DNA from: DSOI01 sp041394885
GTDB taxonomy: Bacteria; Acidobacteriota; Terriglobia; Bryobacterales; Bryobacteraceae
Direction: 5' to 3'
Assembly (NCBI GenBank): GCA_041394885.1
Contig: JAWKHI010000037.1
Location: 10,645 to 74,644 of the forward strand
Length of the DNA: 64,000 nt
This document shows, one piece after another, positions 7,892 through 15,480 of this stretch (within the stretch, counting starts at the first letter, position 1; every line of letters begins with the position of its first letter). The notes under the pieces were generated by a model, which was given only the letters and a program-made list of their open reading frames with translations, was not told the DNA's origin and searched no databases. The position numbers were made by a program, and so were the translations under genes.

Positions 7892-8797
7892 CTAGCCGTC
7901 GCCAAAGGTTAAAATCTCGCCGATCACCTGCTCCACGCGCGCCGTGTAATTCCGTGCGAGTTCGGCCAGACTCACCGGCGGCTCCACGCCGATGCGGCAA
8001 GGTATCTCGTGCCGCTCCGGAGGCGCCTCCGACAGCGTATGGATCAGCAGCCCGTTCAACGGATGCCAAAGATAGACCAGTTCCGCCCACGGCAGCAGGT
8101 CGTAGTTTTGTGCAGCGGCGGTAGCGGGCGAAAGATAGCCGAAACCCGTCACCCGCGGCTCCACCAGCGCCTCCGCGAACCAGCGGTGGTGCGCCGTGGC
8201 TAGGTCGATCAGGTGCCCCAGCGCCTGCTTGCGCGTCCAGTCGCGGCCCCGGCATCTGTCCCCGGCCTCGGCTTCGGAGATGCGCCACAAGTGCGTTCTC
8301 GATGCCTGCACCAGGGCAGCCAATGGCTGTGCCAGCGCCCCGACCCGCGGCAAGCCTTGCCATTCGATCGCGGGAGCCCGTTTCACCGGTGGCGCCGTCA
8401 GCCGCTCCCTCACCGTCTCGAGCGTAACCCCGGCTTCGTTCAGCAGCCGCGCTCCCAGGCACTGTCCCTCGCGCAGTAGCCCCGCCGCCAAGTGGCCACA
8501 GTGGACCTCGCGGTGGTTGAGGCGCTCGGACTCCTCGGCGCCGTGAGCCAAGACCCGTTTCGACTCGTGGCTCAGAGGAAGGTTCTCCGTCGCCGGCGGC
8601 CTTGGATGCTCCCTCCCCAGCTTCTCGATCTTGGCTCGAACTGTATCGATCGGCGCACGCTCGCGGAGCCACTCGTCCTCTCGCAACAACCCGAGCAGCA
8701 AATGCTCGGACTCGATGTAGCAAGCTCCGAAGGTGCCCGCCTCATAGCGGGCCACGAAGATCATCTTCCGGGCAGATTCCGTGTATCGCTCGAACAT
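7892..8797 (-). CDS. Clp N-terminal domain fused to a DinB-like four-helix domain
   Basis: 301 residues from the ATG at 8797, chosen because GGGAGG lies just upstream and the family N-terminus MFERYTESARKMI follows. Residues about 1-145 are two Clp-N repeats (AGTFGACYIESEHLLLGLLRED; LNHREVHCGHLAAGLLRE), as in ClpC/ClpA substrate-binding domains. Residues about 165-300 form a DinB/DUF664-like helical bundle (RDWTRKQALGHLIDLATAHHRW, SLAELARNYTARVEQ) with His residues in positions typical of DinB metal sites (LGHLID, HHRWF). No AAA+ ATPase domain is present, so it cannot be an unfoldase by itself. A role as adaptor or as a metal-dependent thiol transferase is only a guess. Confidence 0.75.
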   Translation of the reverse strand: MFERYTESARKMIFVARYEAGTFGACYIESEHLLLGLLREDEWLRERAPIDTVRAKIEKLGREHPRPPATENLPLSHESKRVLAHGAEESERLNHREVHCGHLAAGLLREGQCLGARLLNEAGVTLETVRERLTAPPVKRAPAIEWQGLPRVGALAQPLAALVQASRTHLWRISEAEAGDRCRGRDWTRKQALGHLIDLATAHHRWFAEALVEPRVTGFGYLSPATAAAQNYDLLPWAELVYLWHPLNGLLIHTLSEAPPERHEIPCRIGVEPPVSLAELARNYTARVEQVIGEILTFGDG

Positions 8798-8890
8798 GCG
8801 GCCCTCCCTCGTTAGGCTAGCAACCGGAACACGAACCTGCCACCAGGGTGAAACGATCCGCTCCCGGATAGCACTAGAATCACTAGGACC

Positions 8891-9904
8891 ATGCCTGACC
8901 AATTTTCCACGCTATCCACCAAACAACTACACACCCTCCTCCGTGACGCCGATACGCTCCCCCTTGAGAGCCTCCTCAACTCCGGCGCCGTTCGGATCGA
9001 CACCGCCGCCCGTCACATCTTTCGTGACAGCTTCTGGAAAGGATCCTTTGCCCGCGACACCGCCTTGGGCTTCGCCGAAGTCCTCGGGGTCCCCGCGCCC
9101 GGCCGGTCCTTCGCCCAAGGCAGTTTCTGGAAGCGTTTCGATCGTATCGAAGAGGGCCGCTGCTTCGGACACGTCGTCAACTACGAGATGCATTGGCTGC
9201 CCGGAGATCCCGAAGTCCGCGCCGAAACCTATCCGGACTCCAAGCGCGCCTACTTCACCCAGGGCGCGCCGTTCCTCCTGCTCAACTATCGCAATGAGCC
9301 CTACCGCATCGTCTACGACGCCATCAAAGTCATCGACCGGGACCGCGCCATCGGCGTCATGCATCTCGGCGCTTTCCCCAACGGCCTCGAATTCGCCGCC
9401 TTCGTCCTCGAGCGTCACAACTACCCGTTCCTCAAAATGGCCGCCGCCGACTACCGCCTGCTCGCCACGGACCCGGCCGTCGCCCCACTCGCCCCGGACG
9501 CCGCCGTGGGCAAATGGGAAGGCACGCTCCTCACCCTCGCCGATCCCAATCGCGTCCTCCTCAGCCAGGTCAACCCGCATCGCCTTCGCGTACAGATCAC
9601 GCGCGTCGGCGGCAAGCTTCGTTTGCGTTATCGCATCGGCGTCGTCAAATCGATTGACCTCGTCAAGGGGACCGAGGAACTGGACCTGACCGGCGAAAAC
9701 GAAGAGTCCGCGGAAGAGGCGGCGTTCGCGCAAACAGCCCTCGATCTCGGCCCTGGCGGCGAGTCCCCAGCCCAGACGAACAACGCCATCGCCGGGCGTT
9801 GGATCTCGAACGATACGCGCCTCCTCAAACTCCCCGGCATGGCCCAATACGCTGAGCCGGTCGATGGCGGCTTCGCCTTCCACTTCTATCTCGAACAACG
9901 CTGA
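8891..9904 (+). CDS. Hypothetical cytoplasmic protein
   Basis: 337 residues with no signal peptide and no family recognised. The N-terminal third is helical (TKQLHTLLRDADTLPLESLL), followed by a region rich in aromatic residues (HIFRDSFWKGSFARD, GSFWKRFDRIEEGRCFGHVVNYEMHW) and alternating beta strands (APFLLLNYRNEPYRIVYDAIKVIDRDRAIGV, begun at residue about 115) that look like a lipocalin-type barrel. It lies between a divergent Clp-N protein and the sugar dehydrogenase gene. Start ATG at 8891; codon use is the same as the neighbours, so it is a real gene. Confidence 0.65.
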   Translation: MPDQFSTLSTKQLHTLLRDADTLPLESLLNSGAVRIDTAARHIFRDSFWKGSFARDTALGFAEVLGVPAPGRSFAQGSFWKRFDRIEEGRCFGHVVNYEMHWLPGDPEVRAETYPDSKRAYFTQGAPFLLLNYRNEPYRIVYDAIKVIDRDRAIGVMHLGAFPNGLEFAAFVLERHNYPFLKMAAADYRLLATDPAVAPLAPDAAVGKWEGTLLTLADPNRVLLSQVNPHRLRVQITRVGGKLRLRYRIGVVKSIDLVKGTEELDLTGENEESAEEAAFAQTALDLGPGGESPAQTNNAIAGRWISNDTRLLKLPGMAQYAEPVDGGFAFHFYLEQR

Positions 9905-9946
9905 ACCGCCCTCCCCCCGGGCGTTATACTACGAACTTCATCCCGA

Positions 9947-11014
9947 ATGATATCCGTCGAACTGGTTGCGCAACGCACGCTGGACGTAGTCGAACGCCCC
10001 GTCCCGCCCGATCCCGGACCCGGCGAAGTCCTCGTCCGCCTCCGCGCCGTCGGGCTCTGTGGTAGCGATCTGCATTGGTATCAGGACGGTCGCGTTGGAT
10101 ACAACGAGGCCGTCTATCCCATGGTGTTGGGCCACGAACCAGTGGGCGAAGTCGTCGCCGCCGGCCCCGGCGTCGATACCCATCGCCCCGGTGACAAGGT
10201 CGCCATTGAGCCATCGGTGGTCTGCGGCGTCTGCGAATTCTGCCGTATGGGCCGGCCCAACAATTGCGTCTCCTGCGTCTTCATGGGCGGCACCCAGTTG
10301 CCTGGGTTCTTTCGCGAATTCGCCACCGTGCCTGCCCGCAACGCCGAGCATTTCCCCTCGGACTTTGACTATCTCACCGCCACTCTCATTGAACCGGTGG
10401 CCGTGATCGTTCACGTTCTCGAACTCGCCCCGGTCTCCCCCGGCGACGTGATCGCCGTGCTTGGCGCCGGACCCATCGGCCTGCTCTGCGCCAATCTCGC
10501 CCGGCTCGCCGGCGCCGCCAAAGTCATCGTTGCGGATCGCGTTCGTCACCGCCTTCGCATCGCCACCCAGGTCAGCCGCGAGTTCCACTGCGTCGACATG
10601 CGCGAGACCTCCGTCACCGATGCCGTGGCGGACCTCACCAAGGGCCGCGGCGCCGACATCGTCTTTGACGCCGCCGGCGCGCCGGAAACCATGGCCGCCG
10701 GTATGCACATCGCGCGCCCCAGCGGCCAGTACGTCCTCATCGGTATCCCCTCCGCTCGCTCCACCCCCTTCGATCTGCACACCGCGATGAACAAGGAACT
10801 GCGCATCCAGACCGTCAAGCGCAGCAATCACAAAGGGCACGAGGCGATCGAGCTCATCCGCGAAGGCAAGATCCCCGACGTCATCATCACCCACCGCCTC
10901 CCGCTCACACACACCGCCGAAGCGTTCGAACTCGTCAGTGAATATCGCGACGGCGTCGGCAAGCTCGTCGTCGAAATGCCAGCGCCCGCCGCTACGGGAG
11001 ATGCCGCCGCATGA
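9947..11014 (+). CDS. Zinc-dependent medium-chain alcohol/polyol dehydrogenase
   Basis: 355 residues. Catalytic zinc site: GLCGSDLHWY (Cys) and GHEPVGEV (His-Glu). Structural zinc lobe: CGVCEFCRMGRPNNC, four cysteines. The NAD-binding Rossmann loop is VLGAGPIGLL. Family: sorbitol/idonate/threonine dehydrogenase branch of MDR enzymes; it oxidises a secondary alcohol of a sugar, polyol or related compound using NAD. The ATG overlaps no upstream gene but its stop overlaps the rhamnulokinase start (ATGA, 11011-11014), so the two are translationally coupled. With rhamnulokinase next to it, a role in deoxysugar or aldonate use is likely. A -10-like TATACT lies about 20 nt before the start. Confidence 0.85.
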   Translation: MISVELVAQRTLDVVERPVPPDPGPGEVLVRLRAVGLCGSDLHWYQDGRVGYNEAVYPMVLGHEPVGEVVAAGPGVDTHRPGDKVAIEPSVVCGVCEFCRMGRPNNCVSCVFMGGTQLPGFFREFATVPARNAEHFPSDFDYLTATLIEPVAVIVHVLELAPVSPGDVIAVLGAGPIGLLCANLARLAGAAKVIVADRVRHRLRIATQVSREFHCVDMRETSVTDAVADLTKGRGADIVFDAAGAPETMAAGMHIARPSGQYVLIGIPSARSTPFDLHTAMNKELRIQTVKRSNHKGHEAIELIREGKIPDVIITHRLPLTHTAEAFELVSEYRDGVGKLVVEMPAPAATGDAAA

Positions 11015-12483
11015 CCAGGAATTTCGTTGCGCTCGATCTCGGCGCCGAAAGCGGCCGCGCCATCCTCGGGGTGCTCGAAAACGGCCGCCTTCTTCTCGAG
11101 GAGCTCCACCGCTTCCCCAATCAGCCTGTGCGTCTGCCGACAGGGCTCTACTGGGACACCCTACGCCTCTGGCACGAAATGCTTCAAGGTCTCGCCGTCG
11201 CCGGACGCGACCGTGGACTCGCCCTCCATGGCATCGGTGTCGACACCTGGGGCGTCGACATCGCCCTGCTCGGCGCCGACGGCGCGCTCGTCGACAATCC
11301 CCGTCACTACCGCGACGCGCGCAACACGGGCATTCCCGAAAAGACCTTTGCCGTCGTCCCCCGCGCTGAGATCTTCAGCCAAACCGGTCTGCAATTCATG
11401 CAGATCAATTCCCTCTACCAGTGGTACGCCATGAAGCTCGCCTGGGCACCGGCCATCGACGCCGCCCGAACCCTCTTCTTCATGCCGGACCTGTTTCATT
11501 ACTTCCTCACCGGCGTCCGCAAAGCCGAGCGCAGCATCGCCAGCACCTCCCAGTTCTACAATCCCAGGTTCGAACGCTGGGCTTCGGAAATGCTGCTCGC
11601 ACTGCGGTTGAATCCCGAAATCCTCCCCGATATCGTCGATCCAGGTACACCCCTCGGCCCCATTCTTCCTCACGTGGCGGACCTCACCGGCCTCGCTCCC
11701 GATACGCCCGTATTCGCCTCCGCCGGTCACGATACCGCTGCCGCCGTCGCCGCCGTGCCGGTCACTGAGCCCGGCGGCTGGTGCTATGTCAGCTCCGGCA
11801 CGTGGTCCCTCATGGGCATCGAACTCACCGAACCCGTGCTGACGTCGGAATGCCTGGCGATGAACTTCACCAACGAAATCGGCGTCGAGCGCCGCGTCCG
11901 GCTCCTCAAAAACATCATGGGGATGTGGCCGCTCCAGGAATGCCGCCGCGCTTGGGCCATCGAGGGGCACGATTATTCCTACGACGGGCTTGCCGAAATG
12001 GCGGCCGCTCAACCGCCCTTCGCCTCGGTCCTCAACCCGGACGCCTTCCTCGAACCTGGCCACATGCCCGAGCGCATCGCCGCTTTTTGCCGCGAAACCG
12101 GACAGCCAGCCCCCGAGTCTCCCGGCGCCTTCGCCCGCGCCATTCTCGAGAGCCTCGCTCTCCGCTACCGCCAGGTGCTCGAAAACCTCGAAACCCTCGG
12201 CGGCAAACCCATCCACCGCATTCACATCGTTGGCGGCGGTTCCCGCAATCGCTTCCTCAATCAGCTCGTTGCCGATTGCACAGGACGCATCGTCGTCGCC
12301 GGCCCCACCGAAGCCACTGCCGCTGGCAATGTCCTCGTGCAGGCGATGGGCGCCGGTTTCGTCGCCGGCCTCGCAGAAATTCGCGAAATCGTCGCCCGGT
12401 CCTTCCAGGTCGAACGCTTCGAGCCCCGCCCCGGGCTGGACTGGGAGCCCGCCTACAGGCGGTTTCTCGATATCGCCGGATGA
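11011..12483 (+). CDS. rhaB: Rhamnulokinase-family sugar kinase
   Basis: 490 residues, usual length for FGGY kinases. N-terminal ATPase motif ALDLGAESGRAILG, substrate-region GIGVDTWGVDIALL and NPRHYRDARN, the QTGLQFMQINSLYQW segment typical of RhaB, SSGTWSLMGIE, GMWPLQECRR, and C-terminal nucleotide motif IHIVGGGSRNRFLNQLVAD. Catalyses ATP-dependent phosphorylation of L-rhamnulose to L-rhamnulose 1-phosphate. Rhamnose isomerase and aldolase are not in the window, so closely related kinases (for example L-fuculokinase) remain possible, but the motif set is RhaB-like. Coupled to the dehydrogenase upstream and the regulator-like gene downstream by 4-nt overlaps. Confidence 0.88.
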   Translation: MTRNFVALDLGAESGRAILGVLENGRLLLEELHRFPNQPVRLPTGLYWDTLRLWHEMLQGLAVAGRDRGLALHGIGVDTWGVDIALLGADGALVDNPRHYRDARNTGIPEKTFAVVPRAEIFSQTGLQFMQINSLYQWYAMKLAWAPAIDAARTLFFMPDLFHYFLTGVRKAERSIASTSQFYNPRFERWASEMLLALRLNPEILPDIVDPGTPLGPILPHVADLTGLAPDTPVFASAGHDTAAAVAAVPVTEPGGWCYVSSGTWSLMGIELTEPVLTSECLAMNFTNEIGVERRVRLLKNIMGMWPLQECRRAWAIEGHDYSYDGLAEMAAAQPPFASVLNPDAFLEPGHMPERIAAFCRETGQPAPESPGAFARAILESLALRYRQVLENLETLGGKPIHRIHIVGGGSRNRFLNQLVADCTGRIVVAGPTEATAAGNVLVQAMGAGFVAGLAEIREIVARSFQVERFEPRPGLDWEPAYRRFLDIAG

Positions 12484-14198
12484 CCGAGCACGGCATGCCC
12501 TCCGGCGGCGAGATCACCTTCGGCGAGTTCCACCTCCACCCGCGGGACCGTCGCCTCTGGCGCGATCACGACGAGGTCCTCCTCACGCCGAAGGCAATGG
12601 ATGTCCTCATCCATCTCGCCTCCCGTCCCGGTGAAGTCGTCACCAAGGAACAGCTTTTCGAATCCCTCTGGCCCGGGACCTTCGTCAGCGATCACGCCCT
12701 CACCGTGCAAATCCGCGAGATCCGCAAGGCGCTCGGAGACGATCCCAACCACCCCCGCTTCATCGAAACACGCCATCGCCGCGGCTATCGCTTCCTCCCC
12801 GGTGCCGACCTCCCGCCCGAACCGGTCCCCGCGCCCGATCTGCCCGCGCCCGGCGCACACACCCCCATCGCCCAGCCCGCCACTCGATATACACTCAGCG
12901 GCGAAGTCAACATCGCCTACCAGATGCTCGGCGAAGGCGCCATCGACGTCGTCTTCGTCATGGGCTGGGTTTCGCATCTCGAGTACTTCTGGCTCGAACC
13001 CCGCTTCGCCCGCTTTCTGCAACGCCTCGCCTCGTTCTCGCGCCTCATCCTGTTCGACAAGCGTGGCACCGGCCTCTCTGACCGTGTGCCCATCCATCAA
13101 CTCCCCACCCTCGAACTCCGCATGGACGATGTACGCGCCGTGATGGACGCCGTCGGATCCAAACGCGCCGTCATCGTCGGGGTCAGTGAGGGCGGCCCCA
13201 TGTCCGCTCTGTTCGCCGCCAGCTACCCCGAAAAGACTCTCGGTCTCGTCATGTTCGGCACCTACGCCAAACGCATTCGCGACGAGTCCTACCCCTGGGG
13301 ACGCTCCGCCTCCGAACACGAACAGTTCCTCGATCTCATCCGTCACGAATGGGGCGGCCCGGTCGGCATCGATACCCGAGCTCCATCCCTGTTCAATGAC
13401 CCCGAGTTCTCCTCCTGGTGGGCCGCCTACCTCCGCATGGGCGCCAGCCCCAGCGCCGCCGTTGCCCTCACGCGCATGAACGCGGAAATCGATGTGAGGC
13501 CCGTCCTCGAAGCCGTGCGCGTTCCCACCCTCGTCCTCCATCGCACCGGAGACCGCTGCCTCCTCGTCGAAGAAGGACGCTACGTCGCAAGCCACATTCC
13601 CGGCGCGCGCTTCGTCGAGTTCCCCGGCGCCGATCACCTCCCCTTCGTCGGCAACCAGGACGAGATCCTCGACGAAATCGAAACCTTCGTCGCCGGAATT
13701 GAGGACCGCAGCCGTTCCGAGCCCGTCCTCGCCACCGTTCTATTCTCTGACCTGTTTGCCTCTCCACCGGCTACGCCGCTCGACCAGGAGCGCCAGCGCC
13801 GCATGCGCGAAACCGTCGCTCGCGAAATCGACTTCTTTCGCGGACGCCCCATGGCCGTCGACGGTCCCGGGCCCGCGCCGCTCGCTACCTTTGACGGACC
13901 CGCCCGCGCTCTCCGTTGCGCTGCTTCCCTCAGCCGCCACGCCGCCAGATCCGCCATGCCCGCCCGCTTCGCGCTCCATACCGGCGAGTGTGACCCGATG
14001 GAGTCCGCACGCGTCACCGGCGTCGCCGTCCGCGTCGCTGCCGGGGTGCACTCTCTTTCCGAACCCGGCGAGGTCACCGCCTCCAGCACCGTGCGCGACC
14101 TCGTCGCCGGATCCGGCATTCGTTTTGCCGAAGCCGGCTCGCTCGATATTCCCGATCTCCAGCGCACCTGGCGGCTCTACCGCCTCACCCACGCGTGA
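12480..14198 (+). CDS. Winged-helix DNA-binding / alpha-beta hydrolase / degenerate class III cyclase fusion
   Basis: 572 residues. Residues about 10-105: OmpR/CadC-type winged helix (LTPKAMDVLIHLASRPGEVVTK, FVSDHALTVQIREIRKALGDD, ETRHRRGYRF). Residues about 130-405: alpha/beta hydrolase with nucleophile elbow GVSEGGPM (Ser), an HRTGDRCL segment for the acid, and a GADHLPF His. Residues about 410-565: cyclase-homology domain resembling TVLFTDIVGST (here ATVLFSDLFAS), HTGECD, and GVAVRVAAGVHSLSEPGEVTAS. The second metal Asp and substrate residues are not evident, so cyclase activity is doubtful. Start ATG 12480 overlaps the rhaB stop by 4 nt; a longer upstream frame is a shadow of rhaB. Hydrolase-cyclase fusions are known in actinobacteria; adding a DNA-binding domain suggests a one-component sensor for a hydrophobic ligand, possibly controlling the sugar genes. 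Function inferred. Confidence 0.82.
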   Translation: MTEHGMPSGGEITFGEFHLHPRDRRLWRDHDEVLLTPKAMDVLIHLASRPGEVVTKEQLFESLWPGTFVSDHALTVQIREIRKALGDDPNHPRFIETRHRRGYRFLPGADLPPEPVPAPDLPAPGAHTPIAQPATRYTLSGEVNIAYQMLGEGAIDVVFVMGWVSHLEYFWLEPRFARFLQRLASFSRLILFDKRGTGLSDRVPIHQLPTLELRMDDVRAVMDAVGSKRAVIVGVSEGGPMSALFAASYPEKTLGLVMFGTYAKRIRDESYPWGRSASEHEQFLDLIRHEWGGPVGIDTRAPSLFNDPEFSSWWAAYLRMGASPSAAVALTRMNAEIDVRPVLEAVRVPTLVLHRTGDRCLLVEEGRYVASHIPGARFVEFPGADHLPFVGNQDEILDEIETFVAGIEDRSRSEPVLATVLFSDLFASPPATPLDQERQRRMRETVAREIDFFRGRPMAVDGPGPAPLATFDGPARALRCAASLSRHAARSAMPARFALHTGECDPMESARVTGVAVRVAAGVHSLSEPGEVTASSTVRDLVAGSGIRFAEAGSLDIPDLQRTWRLYRLTHA

Positions 14199-14247
14199 GG
14201 ATCCGGTTTGCCATAATGAGACTCGACGCGCCTGTCCGCCCAGCCGC

Positions 14248-14706
14248 ATGATCTATTCGAAATCAGCCGAGTACGCAATCCGCGCCTTCGTTCACTTGGC
14301 CGCCGTCCCGGAAGGCAAGTTCGCCATGGCCCGCCAAATCGCGGCGCAGTCCGATATCCCCGCGCATTTTCTCGCCAAAATCCTGCAGCAGTTGGCCCGT
14401 CACGGCTATCTCAAATCGAGCAAAGGTCCCAGCGGCGGTTTCAGTCTCATCCGCCCGCCGGAAACCATCTCCCTCCTCGACATCGTCGACGCCGTCGACG
14501 GCATCGCCGGATACAAGCGCTGCCTCGGCGGCATGACCGAGTGCAACGATGAAGCCGCCTGCGGCCTCCACGATAGTTGGAAACTCATGCGCTCATCGAT
14601 CCTCGAATACCTCGAGCGAACCTCCATCGCCGATGTCGCCGCCTCGCTCGAACAGAAGCGCCGCGCCCTTCTTCCGCCCCCCGCCAAAGGCAGAGCCGGA
14701 CGCTGA
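14248..14706 (+). CDS. Rrf2-family transcriptional regulator with Fe-S-type cysteines
   Basis: 152 residues from the ATG at 14248. Rrf2 winged helix: MIYSKSAEYAIRAFVHLA, IPAHFLAKILQQLARHGYLKS, KGPSGGFSL. Three cysteines at 92, 99 and 105 (CLGGMTEC, then NDEAAC) match the cluster loop of IscR/NsrR/RsrR-type members that bind an iron-sulfur cluster and respond to NO, oxidants or cluster supply. The C-terminus is a short helix plus basic tail. No isc/suf genes lie beside it, so its targets are unknown. It ends 75 nt before clpP. Confidence 0.88.
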   Translation: MIYSKSAEYAIRAFVHLAAVPEGKFAMARQIAAQSDIPAHFLAKILQQLARHGYLKSSKGPSGGFSLIRPPETISLLDIVDAVDGIAGYKRCLGGMTECNDEAACGLHDSWKLMRSSILEYLERTSIADVAASLEQKRRALLPPPAKGRAGR

Positions 14707-14781
14707 CCACCCTTTTCCCCTTCCTCCGTTTGCCCCCCTCACGGACCGTCTATGATGGTGTATGAAGGAGAACAACACTTC

Positions 14782-15411
14782 GTGAGTAATCTGATAGTGC
14801 CGCCGCAAACGTCCATGCTCGTACCCATGGTCGTCGAGCAGACCGCACGCGGCGAGCGCGCGTTTGATATTTTTTCGCGCCTTCTCAAAGAAAACATCAT
14901 TTTCCTCGGCACCCCCATCGACGATCAGGTGGCCAACCTCATCATCGCCCAGATGCTTTTTCTGGCCGCCGAGGATCCGGAAAAGGATATTTCGCTTTAT
15001 ATCAACTCGCCTGGCGGTTCGATCACGGCCGGACTCGCCATCCTCGATACGATGAATCTCATCGAGCCCGATATCGTCACCTACTGCGTCGGCCAGGCCG
15101 CTTCCATGGCCGCCGTGCTGCTTGCCTGCGGCGCCAAGGGCAAGCGATTCGCGCTGCCTCACGCGCGTATTCTCATCCACCAGCCCTCCATGAGCGGTCT
15201 CGCCGGACAGGCGTCCGATATCGACATCTACGCCAAGGAGATCCTCCGCATGCGTGAGGTGCTTAACGATATCCTCGCCCAGGCCACCGGCCAACCCGTC
15301 GATCGCATCGCCCGCGACGTCGATCGCGACTACATTATGGAAGCCGATCAGAGCGTCAACTACGGCATCATCGATCGCGTCGTTGCCTCCCGCGAGCAGA
15401 TGAGCAAGTAG
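14782..15411 (+). CDS. clpP: ATP-dependent Clp protease proteolytic subunit
   Basis: 209 residues from the GTG at 14782, chosen because AAGGAG (14765-14770) lies 11 nt upstream and the mature ClpP pattern LVPMVVEQTARGERAFDIFSRLL follows; an ATG at 14752 would add ten residues. Catalytic triad: Ser108 in GQAASMAA, His133 in LIHQPSMSG, Asp183 in RDVDRDY. Oxyanion region SPGGSITAG. Forms the double-heptamer chamber that degrades proteins fed by ClpX or ClpC. clpX does not follow; a strong terminator does, so it appears monocistronic or last in a unit with the Rrf2 gene. Confidence 0.95.
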   Translation: MSNLIVPPQTSMLVPMVVEQTARGERAFDIFSRLLKENIIFLGTPIDDQVANLIIAQMLFLAAEDPEKDISLYINSPGGSITAGLAILDTMNLIEPDIVTYCVGQAASMAAVLLACGAKGKRFALPHARILIHQPSMSGLAGQASDIDIYAKEILRMREVLNDILAQATGQPVDRIARDVDRDYIMEADQSVNYGIIDRVVASREQMSK

Positions 15412-15432
15412 CGGCAGTCTTTAACTCAATGG

Positions 15433-15468
15433 AAGCGGAGTCCGATTCGGGCTCCGCTTTTCGTTTTT
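15433..15468 (+). terminator. Rho-independent terminator after clpP
   Basis: GC-rich hairpin with arms AAGCGGAGTCC and GGGCTCCGCTT (one G-T pair) and a short GATTC loop, followed by TTCGTTTTT. It lies 21 nt after the clpP stop and between convergent genes, and is the clearest intrinsic terminator in the window. Confidence 0.9.
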
Positions 15469-15480
15469 CTCTCCCCTCCC

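Noticed and set aside
8927..9898. 323-residue minus-strand frame opposite the hypothetical gene
   Set aside because: Gly/Glu/Asp-rich antisense shadow; ribosome-binding site and codon pattern support the plus-strand gene.
11781..12480. Long arginine-rich open frame upstream of 12480
   Set aside because: It is a shadow of rhaB; only the part after 12480 has domain similarity.
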